A stretch of 19,237 nucleotides of DNA from Bacteroides sp. CAG:144 (lineage in GTDB: Bacteria > Bacteroidota > Bacteroidia > Bacteroidales > UBA11471). Below are positions 8,192 to 14,455 of the stretch, one piece after another. The first letter of the stretch is position 1. Each line of letters opens with the position of its first letter. The DNA lies in NCBI GenBank assembly GCA_000434215.1, contig HF999746.1, positions 145,772-165,008 on the forward strand, given 5' to 3'. The notes beneath the pieces are model-generated. The model did not search any database and was not told the origin of the DNA. It saw only the letters and a list, made by a program, of their open reading frames with translations. Position numbers and translations under genes: made by a program.

Positions 8192-8947
8192 ATGAGAAAA
8201 AACATTGTGGCAGGGAACTGGAAAATGAATAAGACCCTGCAAGAAGGTTTGACATTGGCAAAAGGTATTGAAGCCGCTTTGGCTGGTAAAAAAGTAAATT
8301 GCGATGTGATTATCGGTACGCCGTTCATACATCTTGCGTCGGTGGCTCAGGCTATCGATACGAAAAGAATCGGTGTTGCTGCGGAAAACTGTGCCGACAA
8401 AGCTTCGGGTGCCTATACCGGAGAGGTTTCGGCCGCTATGGTTGCCTCTACCGGTGCGGAATATGTGATTTTGGGCCACTCCGAGCGTCGTGCTTATTAC
8501 CATGAAACACCCGAGATACTCAAAGAAAAAGTTCTCTTGGCTTTGGCTAATAATCTCACCCCGATATTCTGTATCGGCGAAGTTCTCGAAGAACGCGAAG
8601 CCGGTAAACATTTCGATGTCGTAAAAGCACAAATCGAAGAATCTCTGTTCAATTTATCGGCCGAAGATTTCGGAAAAATCATTCTTGCTTACGAACCCGT
8701 ATGGGCTATCGGTACCGGCAAGACCGCTACGGCTGCCCAAGCTCAGGAAATGCACGCGTTTATCCGTAAAACCCTTGCCGATAAATACGGCAAAGAAGTA
8801 GCCGAAAATTGCTCCATACTCTATGGCGGAAGCTGCAAGCCCTCCAATGCCAAAGAACTGTTTGCAAACCCCGATGTAGACGGTGGTTTGATAGGTGGTG
8901 CCGCACTCGAAGTAGATTCGTTCATGGGCATTATCGAAGCATTTTAA
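8192..8947 (+). CDS. tpiA: Triosephosphate isomerase
   Basis: 251 residues, full length. It interconverts dihydroxyacetone phosphate and glyceraldehyde 3-phosphate in glycolysis. The catalytic residues are all in place: Lys11 in GNWKMNKT (8-15), His96 in ILGHSERR (93-100), Glu168 in the active-site loop [15 protein letters not shown] (166-180). The phosphate-binding C-terminal motif YGGSCKPSN and GLIGGAAL follow. It starts 15 bases after the DoxX-like gene, so it is probably transcribed with it, and a hairpin follows at 8968. Confidence 0.98.
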   Translation: MRKNIVAGNWKMNKTLQEGLTLAKGIEAALAGKKVNCDVIIGTPFIHLASVAQAIDTKRIGVAAENCADKASGAYTGEVSAAMVASTGAEYVILGHSERRAYYHETPEILKEKVLLALANNLTPIFCIGEVLEEREAGKHFDVVKAQIEESLFNLSAEDFGKIILAYEPVWAIGTGKTATAAQAQEMHAFIRKTLADKYGKEVAENCSILYGGSCKPSNAKELFANPDVDGGLIGGAALEVDSFMGIIEAF

Positions 8948-8967
8948 GCCATATAAAAACCGGAGAG

Positions 8968-9007
8968 AATCGGACGGTTACAAAATCGTCCGATTTCCCT
9001 CTTTTAT
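8968..9007 (+). terminator. Hairpin between tpiA and the SPOR gene
   Basis: A 9-bp perfect stem (8968-8976 with 8987-8995), 10-base loop, followed by the pyrimidine-rich TTCCCTCTTTTA. The U tract is interrupted, so it may only partly reduce read-through to the SPOR-folE pair. Confidence 0.4.
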
Positions 9008-9020
9008 CACCGTTACCCTT

Positions 9021-9506
9021 ATGTTGAAAAAAACGCTTCTTCTTTTTTCTCTCGTTTTGAGTTGTGCCCTCCCGGCGGCTGCCCAGTCTTATAGTGCAGA
9101 TACGACGATTATGCAGTCGTTGAACCGTTCGATGAACGGCGCTTGGGTGGTACTGCATCAAGATTCGGTACTTGATGTGCGTCTTTCCCGTAACAGCGGT
9201 ACACAGAAAGTCGATAAAGAGGGAAATATCGCTACGCAAGGATATCGGATACAGCTTTTCTCCGATAATAAACGCAATTCCCGGGAAGAAGCCGAATTAC
9301 GTTCGGACGTTGTTGCCGGGGATATGCCCGAGATACCGATTTATGTAACTTATCTTTCTCCGTTTTGGCGTCTGCGTGTGGGCGACTACCGCACTTACGA
9401 AGAGGCCAATGCGCAGATGCAGGTCTTGAAGAAAAAATTTCCAAAATATTCGGTCGAGATGCGTATCGTCAAGGACGAGATCGTATTGCCGTTGTATAAA
9501 GAATAA
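9021..9506 (+). CDS. Secreted SPOR-domain protein
   Basis: 161 residues. Residues 1-21 are a signal peptide (KK, then a hydrophobic [12 protein letters not shown], cleavage likely after AAA at 19-21; the cysteine at 15 is followed by no clear lipobox Cys+1 pattern, so a lipoprotein is less likely). A SPOR domain covers about 74-150: [19 protein letters not shown], then [18 protein letters not shown] and a last strand. SPOR domains bind glycan strands lacking stem peptides, at division septa. The protein lies 73 bases after tpiA and 4 bases before folE, an order that recurs in Bacteroidales. A specific division role is inferred from the domain. Confidence 0.88.
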   Translation: MLKKTLLLFSLVLSCALPAAAQSYSADTTIMQSLNRSMNGAWVVLHQDSVLDVRLSRNSGTQKVDKEGNIATQGYRIQLFSDNKRNSREEAELRSDVVAGDMPEIPIYVTYLSPFWRLRVGDYRTYEEANAQMQVLKKKFPKYSVEMRIVKDEIVLPLYKE

Positions 9507-9510
9507 GGTC

Positions 9511-10110
9511 ATGTCTGACAGTATACAGAATCTTTCGGACGACCAACGGGTAGAGCTGTTGGCCGGACATTATAAAGCCATACTCGAAATTCTGGGAGAA
9601 AATCCCGACCGCGAGGGCTTGCTGAAAACCCCGATGAGGGCAGCTAAGGCCATGTTGGCGCTTACATCGGGTTACAGGAAATCGCCCGACACGATTATCA
9701 AGTCGGCTTTGTTTGAAGAAGAATACGGTTCGCGGGGACAAATGGTCGTTGTGAAGGATATTGAGTTTTATTCGTTTTGCGAGCATCATATATTGCCATT
9801 TTTCGGGAAAGCCCATATCGGGTATATACCGAATGGCCGTGTAACCGGCCTCAGTAAATTGGCTCGTCTGGTCGATGCCTTTGCACGTCGGTTGCAGTTG
9901 CAGGAGCGGCTTACGGCCGAGATATGCGAGAGCTTGCAGGCATCGCTCGATGCGCAGGGCGTTATTGTTGTAATCGAATCCCGCCATTTGTGTATGCAAA
10001 TGCGGGGTGTGGAGAAGCAGGGTGCGGTAACGACGACCAGTTCTTATACGGGGGTCTTTGAAGATTGGGCGAGACGGGAAGAATTTTTCTCGATGATAGG
10101 TCGTCGGTAA
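9511..10110 (+). CDS. folE: GTP cyclohydrolase I
   Basis: 199 residues, normal for the type IA enzyme, which turns GTP into 7,8-dihydroneopterin triphosphate, first step to tetrahydrofolate. Zinc ligands are Cys90 and His93 in [10 protein letters not shown] (88-97) and Cys161 in [10 protein letters not shown] (157-166). Other family marks: [15 protein letters not shown] (29-43), [19 protein letters not shown] (104-122), and the final TSSYTGVF. It begins 4 bases after the SPOR gene stop. The next genes are tRNAs with their own promoter. Pterin for queuosine or other modified bases could also draw on it, but no que genes are in view. Confidence 0.97.
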   Translation: MSDSIQNLSDDQRVELLAGHYKAILEILGENPDREGLLKTPMRAAKAMLALTSGYRKSPDTIIKSALFEEEYGSRGQMVVVKDIEFYSFCEHHILPFFGKAHIGYIPNGRVTGLSKLARLVDAFARRLQLQERLTAEICESLQASLDAQGVIVVIESRHLCMQMRGVEKQGAVTTTSSYTGVFEDWARREEFFSMIGRR

Positions 10111-10163
10111 ATCGTTCATTTACAAATGACTTGAATTTTTTTGAAGAAAAAAGCCTCTAACTA

Positions 10164-10195
10164 TTTGTACAAATCAAACAATCGCCGTATATTTG
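10164..10195 (+). promoter_or_regulatory. Strong Bacteroidota-type promoter for the tRNA array
   Basis: TTTG at 10164-10167, 20 bases, then TATATTTG at 10188-10195: a near-ideal match to TTTG-N19-21-TAnnTTTG. The first tRNA starts 11 bases downstream, so the leader is only a few bases long. Confidence 0.75.
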
Positions 10196-10206
10196 CAACC
10201 GCAAAC

Positions 10207-10279
10207 GCGAAAATAGCTCAGTTGGTAGAGCATAACCTTGCCAAGGTTAGGGTCGCGGGTTCGAGTCCCGTTTTTCGCT
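10207..10279 (+). tRNA. tRNA-Gly(GCC), copy 1
   Basis: 73 bases without encoded CCA. Acceptor GCGAAAA pairs with TTTTCGC; the anticodon stem TAACC/GGTTA encloses the loop TTGCCAA, giving anticodon GCC (glycine). The T arm has the normal TTCGAGT loop. It is identical to the copy at 10308. Confidence 0.95.
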
Positions 10280-10307
10280 CTAAGAAAATTCTTTGACATA
10301 TTGATTT

Positions 10308-10380
10308 GCGAAAATAGCTCAGTTGGTAGAGCATAACCTTGCCAAGGTTAGGGTCGCGGGTTCGAGTCCCGTTTTTCGCT
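10308..10380 (+). tRNA. tRNA-Gly(GCC), copy 2
   Basis: Base-for-base identical to the tRNA at 10207-10279, 28 bases further on. Same acceptor, anticodon GCC, discriminator T. Probably processed from the same transcript. Confidence 0.95.
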
Positions 10381-10404
10381 CCATTCGTTTTACGAAGTTC
10401 TCGA

Positions 10405-10489
10405 GCCCAAATGGCGGAATTGGTAGACGCGCTAGTTTCAGGGACTAGTGTTCATTACGAACGTGCAGGTTCGAGTCCTGTTTTGGGCA
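10405..10489 (+). tRNA. tRNA-Leu(CAG)
   Basis: 85 bases with the long variable arm of leucine tRNAs. Acceptor GCCCAAA pairs with TTTGGGC; anticodon stem CTAGT/ACTAG with loop TTCAGGG gives anticodon CAG, reading CUG. T loop TTCGAGT. CCA is not encoded. Confidence 0.93.
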
Positions 10490-10515
10490 CCTTCATATAA
10501 ACGAAAAAGATTTTT

Positions 10516-10600
10516 GTCCGGGTGGTGAAATTGGTAGACACGCTACTTTGAGGGGGTAGTGATCATAACGATCGTGTGAGTTCGAATCTCATCTCGGACA
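10516..10600 (+). tRNA. tRNA-Leu(GAG)
   Basis: 85 bases, class II. Acceptor GTCCGGG pairs with CTCGGAC (one G-T); anticodon stem CTACT/GGTAG with loop TTGAGGG gives GAG, reading CUC/CUU. T loop TTCGAAT. Last of the four-tRNA array. Confidence 0.93.
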
Positions 10601-10606
10601 CTAAGA

Positions 10607-10642
10607 AAAAAGGCATTGTAAAAACGTTACAATGCCTTTTTC
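10607..10642 (+). terminator. Rho-independent terminator of the tRNA array
   Basis: Stem 10607-10621 pairs with 10627-10641 around a 5-base loop (AAACG); the 3' arm ends in TTTTT. It lies 6 bases after the last tRNA and 30 bases before the acyltransferase gene. Confidence 0.85.
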
Positions 10643-10671
10643 TGTATTAGCCTATTAAATCCGTTTCAATT

Positions 10672-11385
10672 ATGGTCGTCTTGCGTTTTTTGTATCAGTG
10701 GATTATTGTCATGCCTATCATGGTGGTGATAACTATTATGACGGCGCTTATCACTATCATTGGCTGTTTTCTCGGTAATCACCGGGTGTGGGGCTACTAT
10801 CCGGGGCTTATTTGGTCCAGACTTTTTTGTCTTATCTCTTTGGTGCGTATCGAAGTCAGAGGGAGGGAGAAGCTCGACCGTTCCACCTCCTATGTCTTTG
10901 TAGCCAACCATCAGGGAGCATACGATATTTTCCTCATTTACGGTTATCTCGGGCATAAATTCAAATGGATGATGAAAAGTTCGTTGCGCCGTATACCTTT
11001 TGTCGGTGCTGCGTGTGCCGCAGCCGGATTTATCTTTGTCGACCGTTCGGGCAAAGGATTGAGAGAGACGTTGGCTGCCGCAGAAAAAATTCTTACGGGC
11101 GGTATGTCGTTGGTCGTTTTTCCCGAAGGGTCGCGTACACCCGACGGTAAGATACATCGATTCAAAAAAGGAGCTTATCAAATCGCCGATGACCTTTCTT
11201 TGCCTGTCGTTCCGTTGACCATCGACGGCTCTTATCGAGTATTGTCTAAGAATTCCAAGTTGATACGTCCCGGAAAGATTGTATTGACAGTGCATGATCC
11301 TATATTCCCGCAGGCCGATGGACATTACGATATGGACGCTTTGATCACCGATTCTTATCGGGTGATAGAGGCGGCTTTGAAATGA
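10672..11385 (+). CDS. plsC: 1-acyl-sn-glycerol-3-phosphate acyltransferase (PlsC type)
   Basis: 237 residues. An N-terminal hydrophobic stretch (about 5-33) would anchor it to the inner membrane. The acyltransferase blocks follow in order: NHQGAYD (79-85, the catalytic H-x4-D with His80 and Asp85), the region near 120-130 (GFIFVDRSGKG), FPEGSRTPDG (150-159, binds the glycerol phosphate), and VVPLTIDGSY. Expected role: acylation of lysophosphatidic acid to phosphatidic acid in phospholipid synthesis. It stands alone between tRNA genes, after the array terminator; no clear promoter box was found in the 30 bases ahead. Members of this superfamily can also acylate other lysolipids (for example aminolipids), so substrate is not fully certain. 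Confidence 0.88.
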   Translation: MVVLRFLYQWIIVMPIMVVITIMTALITIIGCFLGNHRVWGYYPGLIWSRLFCLISLVRIEVRGREKLDRSTSYVFVANHQGAYDIFLIYGYLGHKFKWMMKSSLRRIPFVGAACAAAGFIFVDRSGKGLRETLAAAEKILTGGMSLVVFPEGSRTPDGKIHRFKKGAYQIADDLSLPVVPLTIDGSYRVLSKNSKLIRPGKIVLTVHDPIFPQADGHYDMDALITDSYRVIEAALK

Positions 11386-11456
11386 GATAAATATCCACTG
11401 CTTAACAAAAGTTAATTGCGATAAAAAAGCTCCGCAAAAGTGTACAGGATATGAAA

Positions 11457-11464
11457 TAAATTTG
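11457..11464 (+). promoter_or_regulatory. -7 box for tRNA-Gln
   Basis: TAAATTTG fits TAnnTTTG and lies 19 bases before the tRNA. No TTTG is seen at the -33 distance. Confidence 0.4.
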
Positions 11465-11483
11465 CACCTTTGCACTCGAAAAT

Positions 11484-11554
11484 TGCCCGGTGGTGTAATG
11501 GTAGCACTTCGGATTCTGGTTCCGCCTGTGAGGGTTCGAATCCTTCCCGGGCAA
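11484..11554 (+). tRNA. tRNA-Gln(CTG)
   Basis: 71 bases. Acceptor TGCCCGG pairs with CCGGGCA; the D arm is GTGT/GCAC; the anticodon loop TTCTGGT gives CTG, reading CAG. The anticodon stem TCGGA/TCCGC has four pairs and one T-C mismatch at its outer end. T loop TTCGAAT. Confidence 0.92.
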
Positions 11555-11562
11555 CGGCGGAG

Positions 11563-11609
11563 ATCGCCAATCATCTTTTTTTAAGATGATTGGCGATTTT
11601 CTTTTTTAA
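11563..11609 (+). terminator. Rho-independent terminator after tRNA-Gln
   Basis: A perfect 15-bp stem (11563-11577 with 11583-11597) around a short T-rich loop, followed by TTTTCTTTTTT. It lies 9 bases after the tRNA. Confidence 0.85.
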
Positions 11610-11873
11610 AAGCCTTTTTTATAAGATCTCCTATCTCCTGTTCGGGGGAAATCTCTCTTCCGGGAAAGACCGATGAGAGCTGTTGTTGTGTGGGGGGGAA
11701 TTCTCAATGAACGAGCAATGTCGAAGCGTAAATGCAATAGGATAAAAATATAGTAAGAATAAAACCCTATTCAATGTATGTGAGTTATTGGGCATAGTAA
11801 AAGCTGGACAACTTCTTGATAAGTTAATTTATATTAATAAATGGGGGGGGTAAATAATTTGTTTTTGAATTTA
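11610..11873 (+). other. Gene-free AT-rich stretch with two G tracts
   Basis: No open frame of credible length or family similarity on either strand. It holds a run of 7 G at 11692-11698 and 8 G at 11843-11850, the second preceded by AT and followed by TAAATAA. Composition becomes clearly more AT-rich from about 11730 than in the flanking genes. I see no tRNA, repeat array or insertion sequence ends in it. Confidence 0.5.
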
Positions 11874-11881
11874 TATATTTG
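11874..11881 (+). promoter_or_regulatory. -7 box for the winged-helix gene
   Basis: TATATTTG fits TAnnTTTG, 42 bases before the ATG at 11924. TTTG copies at 11858 and 11864 are too near to serve as -33, so the upstream element is missing or unusual. Confidence 0.4.
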
Positions 11882-11923
11882 TCTTATAATTTGATGAAAA
11901 ATAGCTTATATACATTATAAATT

Positions 11924-12163
11924 ATGGATAAACATGTAATTGGAGAGAACGCCGGAATACTTTGGCGATTGTTAAATCAAGACAATCAACGTAAATGGGA
12001 GTTGCAGGAAGTGAAAAAAGCAACGGGTTTTGACGATATGGAATTGGCCAGTGCGATAGGTTGGCTGGCTCGTGAGGACAAAATCCAGTTCGAGCTTGAT
12101 AAACATAACACAAAAGCTGATAAGGCATACATATATCTTATGTTGAATGTGTATATAGGTTGA
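11924..12163 (+). CDS. Small winged-helix (DUF2582-type) protein
   Basis: 79 residues, about the normal length. It matches the small winged helix-turn-helix family known as DUF2582: N-terminal helix IGENAGILWRLLNQ (6-19), then WELQEVKKATGFDDMELASA (30-49) as the presumed helix-turn-helix, and GWLAREDKIQFE (51-62) as the start of the wing strand, closing with AYIYLML. Such proteins are abundant in Bacteroidota and archaea; DNA binding is expected from the fold, but targets are unknown. It is a lone gene in an AT-rich patch, with its own -7 box. The frame stays open after its TGA for another 62 codons (see the entry at 12230). Confidence 0.75.
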   Translation: MDKHVIGENAGILWRLLNQDNQRKWELQEVKKATGFDDMELASAIGWLAREDKIQFELDKHNTKADKAYIYLMLNVYIG

Positions 12164-12229
12164 CCCTATCTATATATACAATACTGTAAAAAGAAATTCT
12201 ATTTACCTCAAACGCTCGGCATTTTCATT

Positions 12230-12352
12230 GTGATTACGGCGACGCTATTTTTTCTTTTTGAGGTTTGTGGATATTGTATCCTTATTTCAGCCGGATATTG
12301 TGTAGATAAATGTCTGGGTATTGAATTGGAATTTCAAGAGGAGGCTTTTTGA
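12230..12352 (+). CDS. Possible small membrane peptide (weak)
   Basis: A 40-codon frame starting at a GTG, in the same frame as the winged-helix gene and downstream of its stop. The frame is open from 12164, but has no ATG. The product would have one hydrophobic segment (ITATLFFLFEV then CGYCILISAGYCV), four cysteines and an acidic end (ELEFQEEAF). No Shine-Dalgarno is visible and I recognise no family. It ends 5 bases before a strong hairpin. It could equally be chance or a decayed extension. Confidence 0.18.
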   Translation: MITATLFFLFEVCGYCILISAGYCVDKCLGIELEFQEEAF

Positions 12353-12399
12353 ATAAAAACGATCGCGGGTGGCCTCGACATGGCCACCCGCGATCGTTT
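12351..12399 (-). terminator. Terminator of the DUF3078 gene
   Basis: An 18-bp perfect, GC-rich inverted repeat (12357-12374 with 12382-12399) with a 7-base loop. Read on the minus strand it is followed by a U tract (TTTTTATTC), which fits termination of the gene ending at 12414. On the plus strand the U tract is only three bases, so it is mainly a minus-strand terminator. Confidence 0.85.
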
Positions 12400-12413
12400 G
12401 GGGGAATAAGAAA

Positions 12414-13322
12414 TCAGAAATTATATTGTAACCCGATGGCCAAAACTTCTTTGAATTGGATTTTCGAACATTTGCCTTCTCCTATGATATTGCCTTGGCT
12501 GTCTTTTTTGTCGTAGGCAAACTTGATGTCATTGTCATAGACGAGATTGGTCGACACCGAGGCAGATAGCCATTTGTTGATCGTCATATTCAACTGTACG
12601 TCCCAGGAAACATCTATGTTTTTGGCCTCTTTCCCGCGCATGTAATCGGTAAAGAGATTGAGGCGGGAGTAGAGATTTACGTTTTTCATGATGTCGTAGT
12701 TCAACTCTACTTTCAGATTGGCTCCCATTTCGTTCAAGACCTTGTTGCCGTCTTTTACGCCGAATGAGCCCGACCGGGCCAATTCATCATCGAGCACAAA
12801 TGTCCCTTTCCAAGTAACCGGTGTGAACACGGCGGTTACAATAGGGGCAGGCGTCCAAGTGATACCGAGACCGGCCGAGATGTATCCGGGAGCCATAAAA
12901 CGCGATACAAAAGTCCGCTCATTGTCCGAGCCGTATTTATAGCCGTTGGAAAATTGCGATTGATAAGTAAGGAATGCACTTAGGTAGAGCGATTTTTGTA
13001 TTTGGAACCCGTAGTTGGAGTTGAGATATATTTTATCGGTTGTTTTTTTCAAGGGTGCATCGCCTGTTTGGTTGAACCCGTAATTGAATTCGACACGGTT
13101 TTGCCATAAGTGTTTTTCGTATTTATAATCGGCCTGATAAGTGAACTGGGCATCGAGAGCCAAAGCATTTTCACCGCCCGAAGCCCAGTTGGTAAAGCTC
13201 GATTGGGTGAATTTAAGACCTACAAAACCCGCTTTTGTCCAGGGTGTTTCGAGCTTTTCTTGCGAAGAAGCTCCAGTTACAGCGAGAATTGATAATGCTG
13301 TCAAAAGGATACGTTTTTTCAT
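12414..13322 (-). CDS. DUF3078 outer-membrane protein
   Basis: 302 residues. Signal peptide at 1-20 (KKRILLTALSILAVTGASS). The mature part starts with the family hallmark: WTKAGFVGLKFTQSSFTNWASGG (about 28-50), followed by alternating amphipathic strands rich in aromatic residues and asparagine, and it ends in IGLQYNF, with a C-terminal phenylalanine as in outer-membrane barrels. DUF3078 is a Bacteroidota family of unknown function predicted to be beta-barrels in the outer membrane. The gene is alone, has its own -7 box and a strong terminator. No TonB box or plug domain is seen, so it is not a SusC-type transporter. Confidence 0.85.
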   Translation of the reverse strand: MKKRILLTALSILAVTGASSQEKLETPWTKAGFVGLKFTQSSFTNWASGGENALALDAQFTYQADYKYEKHLWQNRVEFNYGFNQTGDAPLKKTTDKIYLNSNYGFQIQKSLYLSAFLTYQSQFSNGYKYGSDNERTFVSRFMAPGYISAGLGITWTPAPIVTAVFTPVTWKGTFVLDDELARSGSFGVKDGNKVLNEMGANLKVELNYDIMKNVNLYSRLNLFTDYMRGKEAKNIDVSWDVQLNMTINKWLSASVSTNLVYDNDIKFAYDKKDSQGNIIGEGKCSKIQFKEVLAIGLQYNF

Positions 13323-13349
13323 ATAATTTTATTTTGGGGTATTGTTATG

Positions 13350-13357
13350 CAAAAATA
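13350..13357 (-). promoter_or_regulatory. -7 box for the DUF3078 gene
   Basis: On the minus strand this reads TATTTTTG, fitting TAnnTTTG, 28 bases ahead of the ATG at 13322. A -33 TTTG is not found at the expected spacing. Confidence 0.4.
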
Positions 13358-13375
13358 TATAAAATAGTCTTACCA

Positions 13376-13409
13376 TTGTATGCTATTAAACAAAAAGATG
13401 ATATATTTG
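13376..13409 (+). promoter_or_regulatory. Promoter for the rubredoxin gene
   Basis: TATATTTG at 13402-13409 fits TAnnTTTG, with TTG at 13376-13378 spaced by 23 bases. This gives a leader of about 65 bases before the ATG at 13480. The box is divergent to the DUF3078 promoter. Confidence 0.45.
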
Positions 13410-13479
13410 TTTTTCCACATATAGGAGAAAATAAAGTTTTTGTTGACTCTTTTGTTATTAACTTAAAATTCAACTGTTT

Positions 13480-13644
13480 ATGAAAAAGTACAAATGCAGT
13501 GTGTGTGAATGGATATATGATCCGGCTATCGGAGATCCCGATGGTGGTATTGCTCCCGGAACAGCTTTTGAAGATATTCCCGAGGATTGGGTATGTCCTT
13601 TGTGCGGTGTGGGAAAAGATATGTTTGAAGTCGTAGAAGAATAG
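13480..13644 (+). CDS. Rubredoxin
   Basis: 54 residues, exact rubredoxin length. Two iron-binding knuckles: CSVC (Cys6, Cys9) and CPLC (Cys39, Cys42), giving the Fe(Cys)4 centre. Between them are the usual [20 protein letters not shown] and aromatic residues Tyr4, Tyr13, Phe30 and Trp37. It is a cytoplasmic one-electron carrier; partners in anaerobes include rubrerythrin, superoxide reductase and flavodiiron proteins. The gene has its own promoter and terminator and converges with the hydrogenase operon. Rubredoxin-like HoxR/HupI proteins serve oxygen-tolerant hydrogenases elsewhere, but at this length it is also simply the common anaerobe rubredoxin. Confidence 0.96.
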   Translation: MKKYKCSVCEWIYDPAIGDPDGGIAPGTAFEDIPEDWVCPLCGVGKDMFEVVEE

Positions 13645-13667
13645 TTCTTGACTGTATATTTTTTAGG

Positions 13668-13700
13668 AAAGGCCTTGCTCCTGCGAGTAAGGCCTTTTTT
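13668..13700 (+). terminator. Rho-independent terminator after rubredoxin
   Basis: Stem 13668-13680 pairs with 13685-13697 (one G-T pair) around CTGC, and ends in TTTTTT. It lies 23 bases after the stop. On the minus strand the U tract is only three bases, so it would be at most a weak stop for the hydrogenase operon. Confidence 0.85.
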
Positions 13701-13794
13701 CTCTTCCATCGCATTTTGAGAAATGACGGAAAATCTTTCTCAGAGACGATTGTTCCGATGCCCGATAACGGTGTTTGTGGAATTTTCCGCGGAT

Positions 13795-13989
13795 TTATTC
13801 GTTCTTCTCTGGCGAAAGGAAGTGAACCGAGAAGGTGGCTGTGTCGCATTCTATTTTCAATGATTTGCTTATTGTGGTATCGGAAATGAATTCGAGACAC
13901 ATTTTGGAGTAATCATAGTGGGAAAGGTAGAGCCCGTTGTTGATTCTTCGTCGTCTGTTGTCGCTGAAAATAAATACATTATCTCCCAT
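13795..13989 (-). CDS. Small unknown protein at the end of the hydrogenase operon
   Basis: 64 residues, not recognised. It starts 4 bases after the stop of the maturation protease gene, so it is translated from the same message. No signal peptide or membrane segment. The N-terminal part is basic (NRRRR at 11-15); then alternating strands, LYLSHYDYSKMCLEFIS (20-36), LKIECDTATFSVHFLS (44-59), suggesting a small beta-rich fold, with two cysteines (31, 48). There is no clear Shine-Dalgarno. The position suggests an accessory for hydrogenase maturation or regulation, but this is context only; the HyaE and HyaF type chaperones of proteobacterial operons are not visible in the window. Confidence 0.5.
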   Translation of the reverse strand: MGDNVFIFSDNRRRRINNGLYLSHYDYSKMCLEFISDTTISKSLKIECDTATFSVHFLSPEKNE

Positions 13990-13993
13990 AGCA

Positions 13994-14455
13994 TTAGGAT
14001 TTTATGTAAGAGTTTATTAATTGACATACTTTTTCGCCGATTTCGGGAATTACGCGGGCTACATCGGGTGATAAATGCATGCCCACCTCTTTTACACATG
14101 CTACCGATATGGCGATAAGATCGATTTCTGGTATCCGCTCTTGTATCATCATGGCATCTATCATCTCTTTCAGACCGATTTCGTGTGCACTCAGCAAGGG
14201 TGGATAGTCTTGCGAATATTGAGGTCGCAGATGCCTTATCGTTCCCGGAGGGTTGTTATCGAGTGTTGCGTCGATAAGTATTACGCGCCGGTATTCTTGT
14301 AAAATGCCGATGAGGGCGATTCCTCCGGTTCCACCGTCGAGCAGGTCGATATTTGCCGGGAGGTTTTGTTTTTGCAGGTAATCGACGGCATGAATGCCCA
14401 CCCCTTCGTCGCGCAACACGAGATTACCTATACCCAAGACGAGAATATCTTTCAT
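13994..14455 (-). CDS. hyaD: [NiFe]-hydrogenase maturation endopeptidase
   Basis: 153 residues, HyaD/HybD/HoxM family. After nickel insertion this protease cuts the C-terminal extension from the large subunit. N-terminal LVLGIGNLVLRDEGVGIHAV (5-24) is the family signature. The nickel-sensing residues match HybD well: Glu17, Asp62 (VILIDATLD) and His91 (LLSAHEIGL). Start: the ATG at 14455 makes an ATGA overlap with the cytochrome stop and has AGGAG six bases upstream; the ATG at 14461 touches that AGGAG and is less likely. The substrate is surely the large subunit encoded at 15258. Confidence 0.93.
   Translation of the reverse strand: MKDILVLGIGNLVLRDEGVGIHAVDYLQKQNLPANIDLLDGGTGGIALIGILQEYRRVILIDATLDNNPPGTIRHLRPQYSQDYPPLLSAHEIGLKEMIDAMMIQERIPEIDLIAISVACVKEVGMHLSPDVARVIPEIGEKVCQLINSYIKS

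Noticed and set aside
9469..10119. 216-codon minus-strand open frame over folE.
   Set aside because: Antisense to an intact GTP cyclohydrolase I with all zinc ligands.
10111..10150. Short weak hairpin after folE considered as its terminator.
   Set aside because: Stem of only 5-6 AT-rich pairs; alternative pairings compete, so support is too weak.
10207..10380. Direct repeat considered as a CRISPR or mobile-element end.
   Set aside because: The repeated units are two complete tRNA-Gly genes.
10666..11574. 302-codon minus-strand open frame.
   Set aside because: Antisense to plsC and covers the tRNA-Gln gene; composition is that of a shadow frame.
12357..12399. 18-bp inverted repeat considered as an operator or insertion-sequence end.
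   Set aside because: Its place after a minus-strand stop and the U tract on that strand make a terminator the simplest reading; no transposase or target duplication is seen.
13526..13900. 124-codon minus-strand open frame over rubredoxin and its terminator.
   Set aside because: It crosses a rho-independent terminator and is antisense to an intact rubredoxin.
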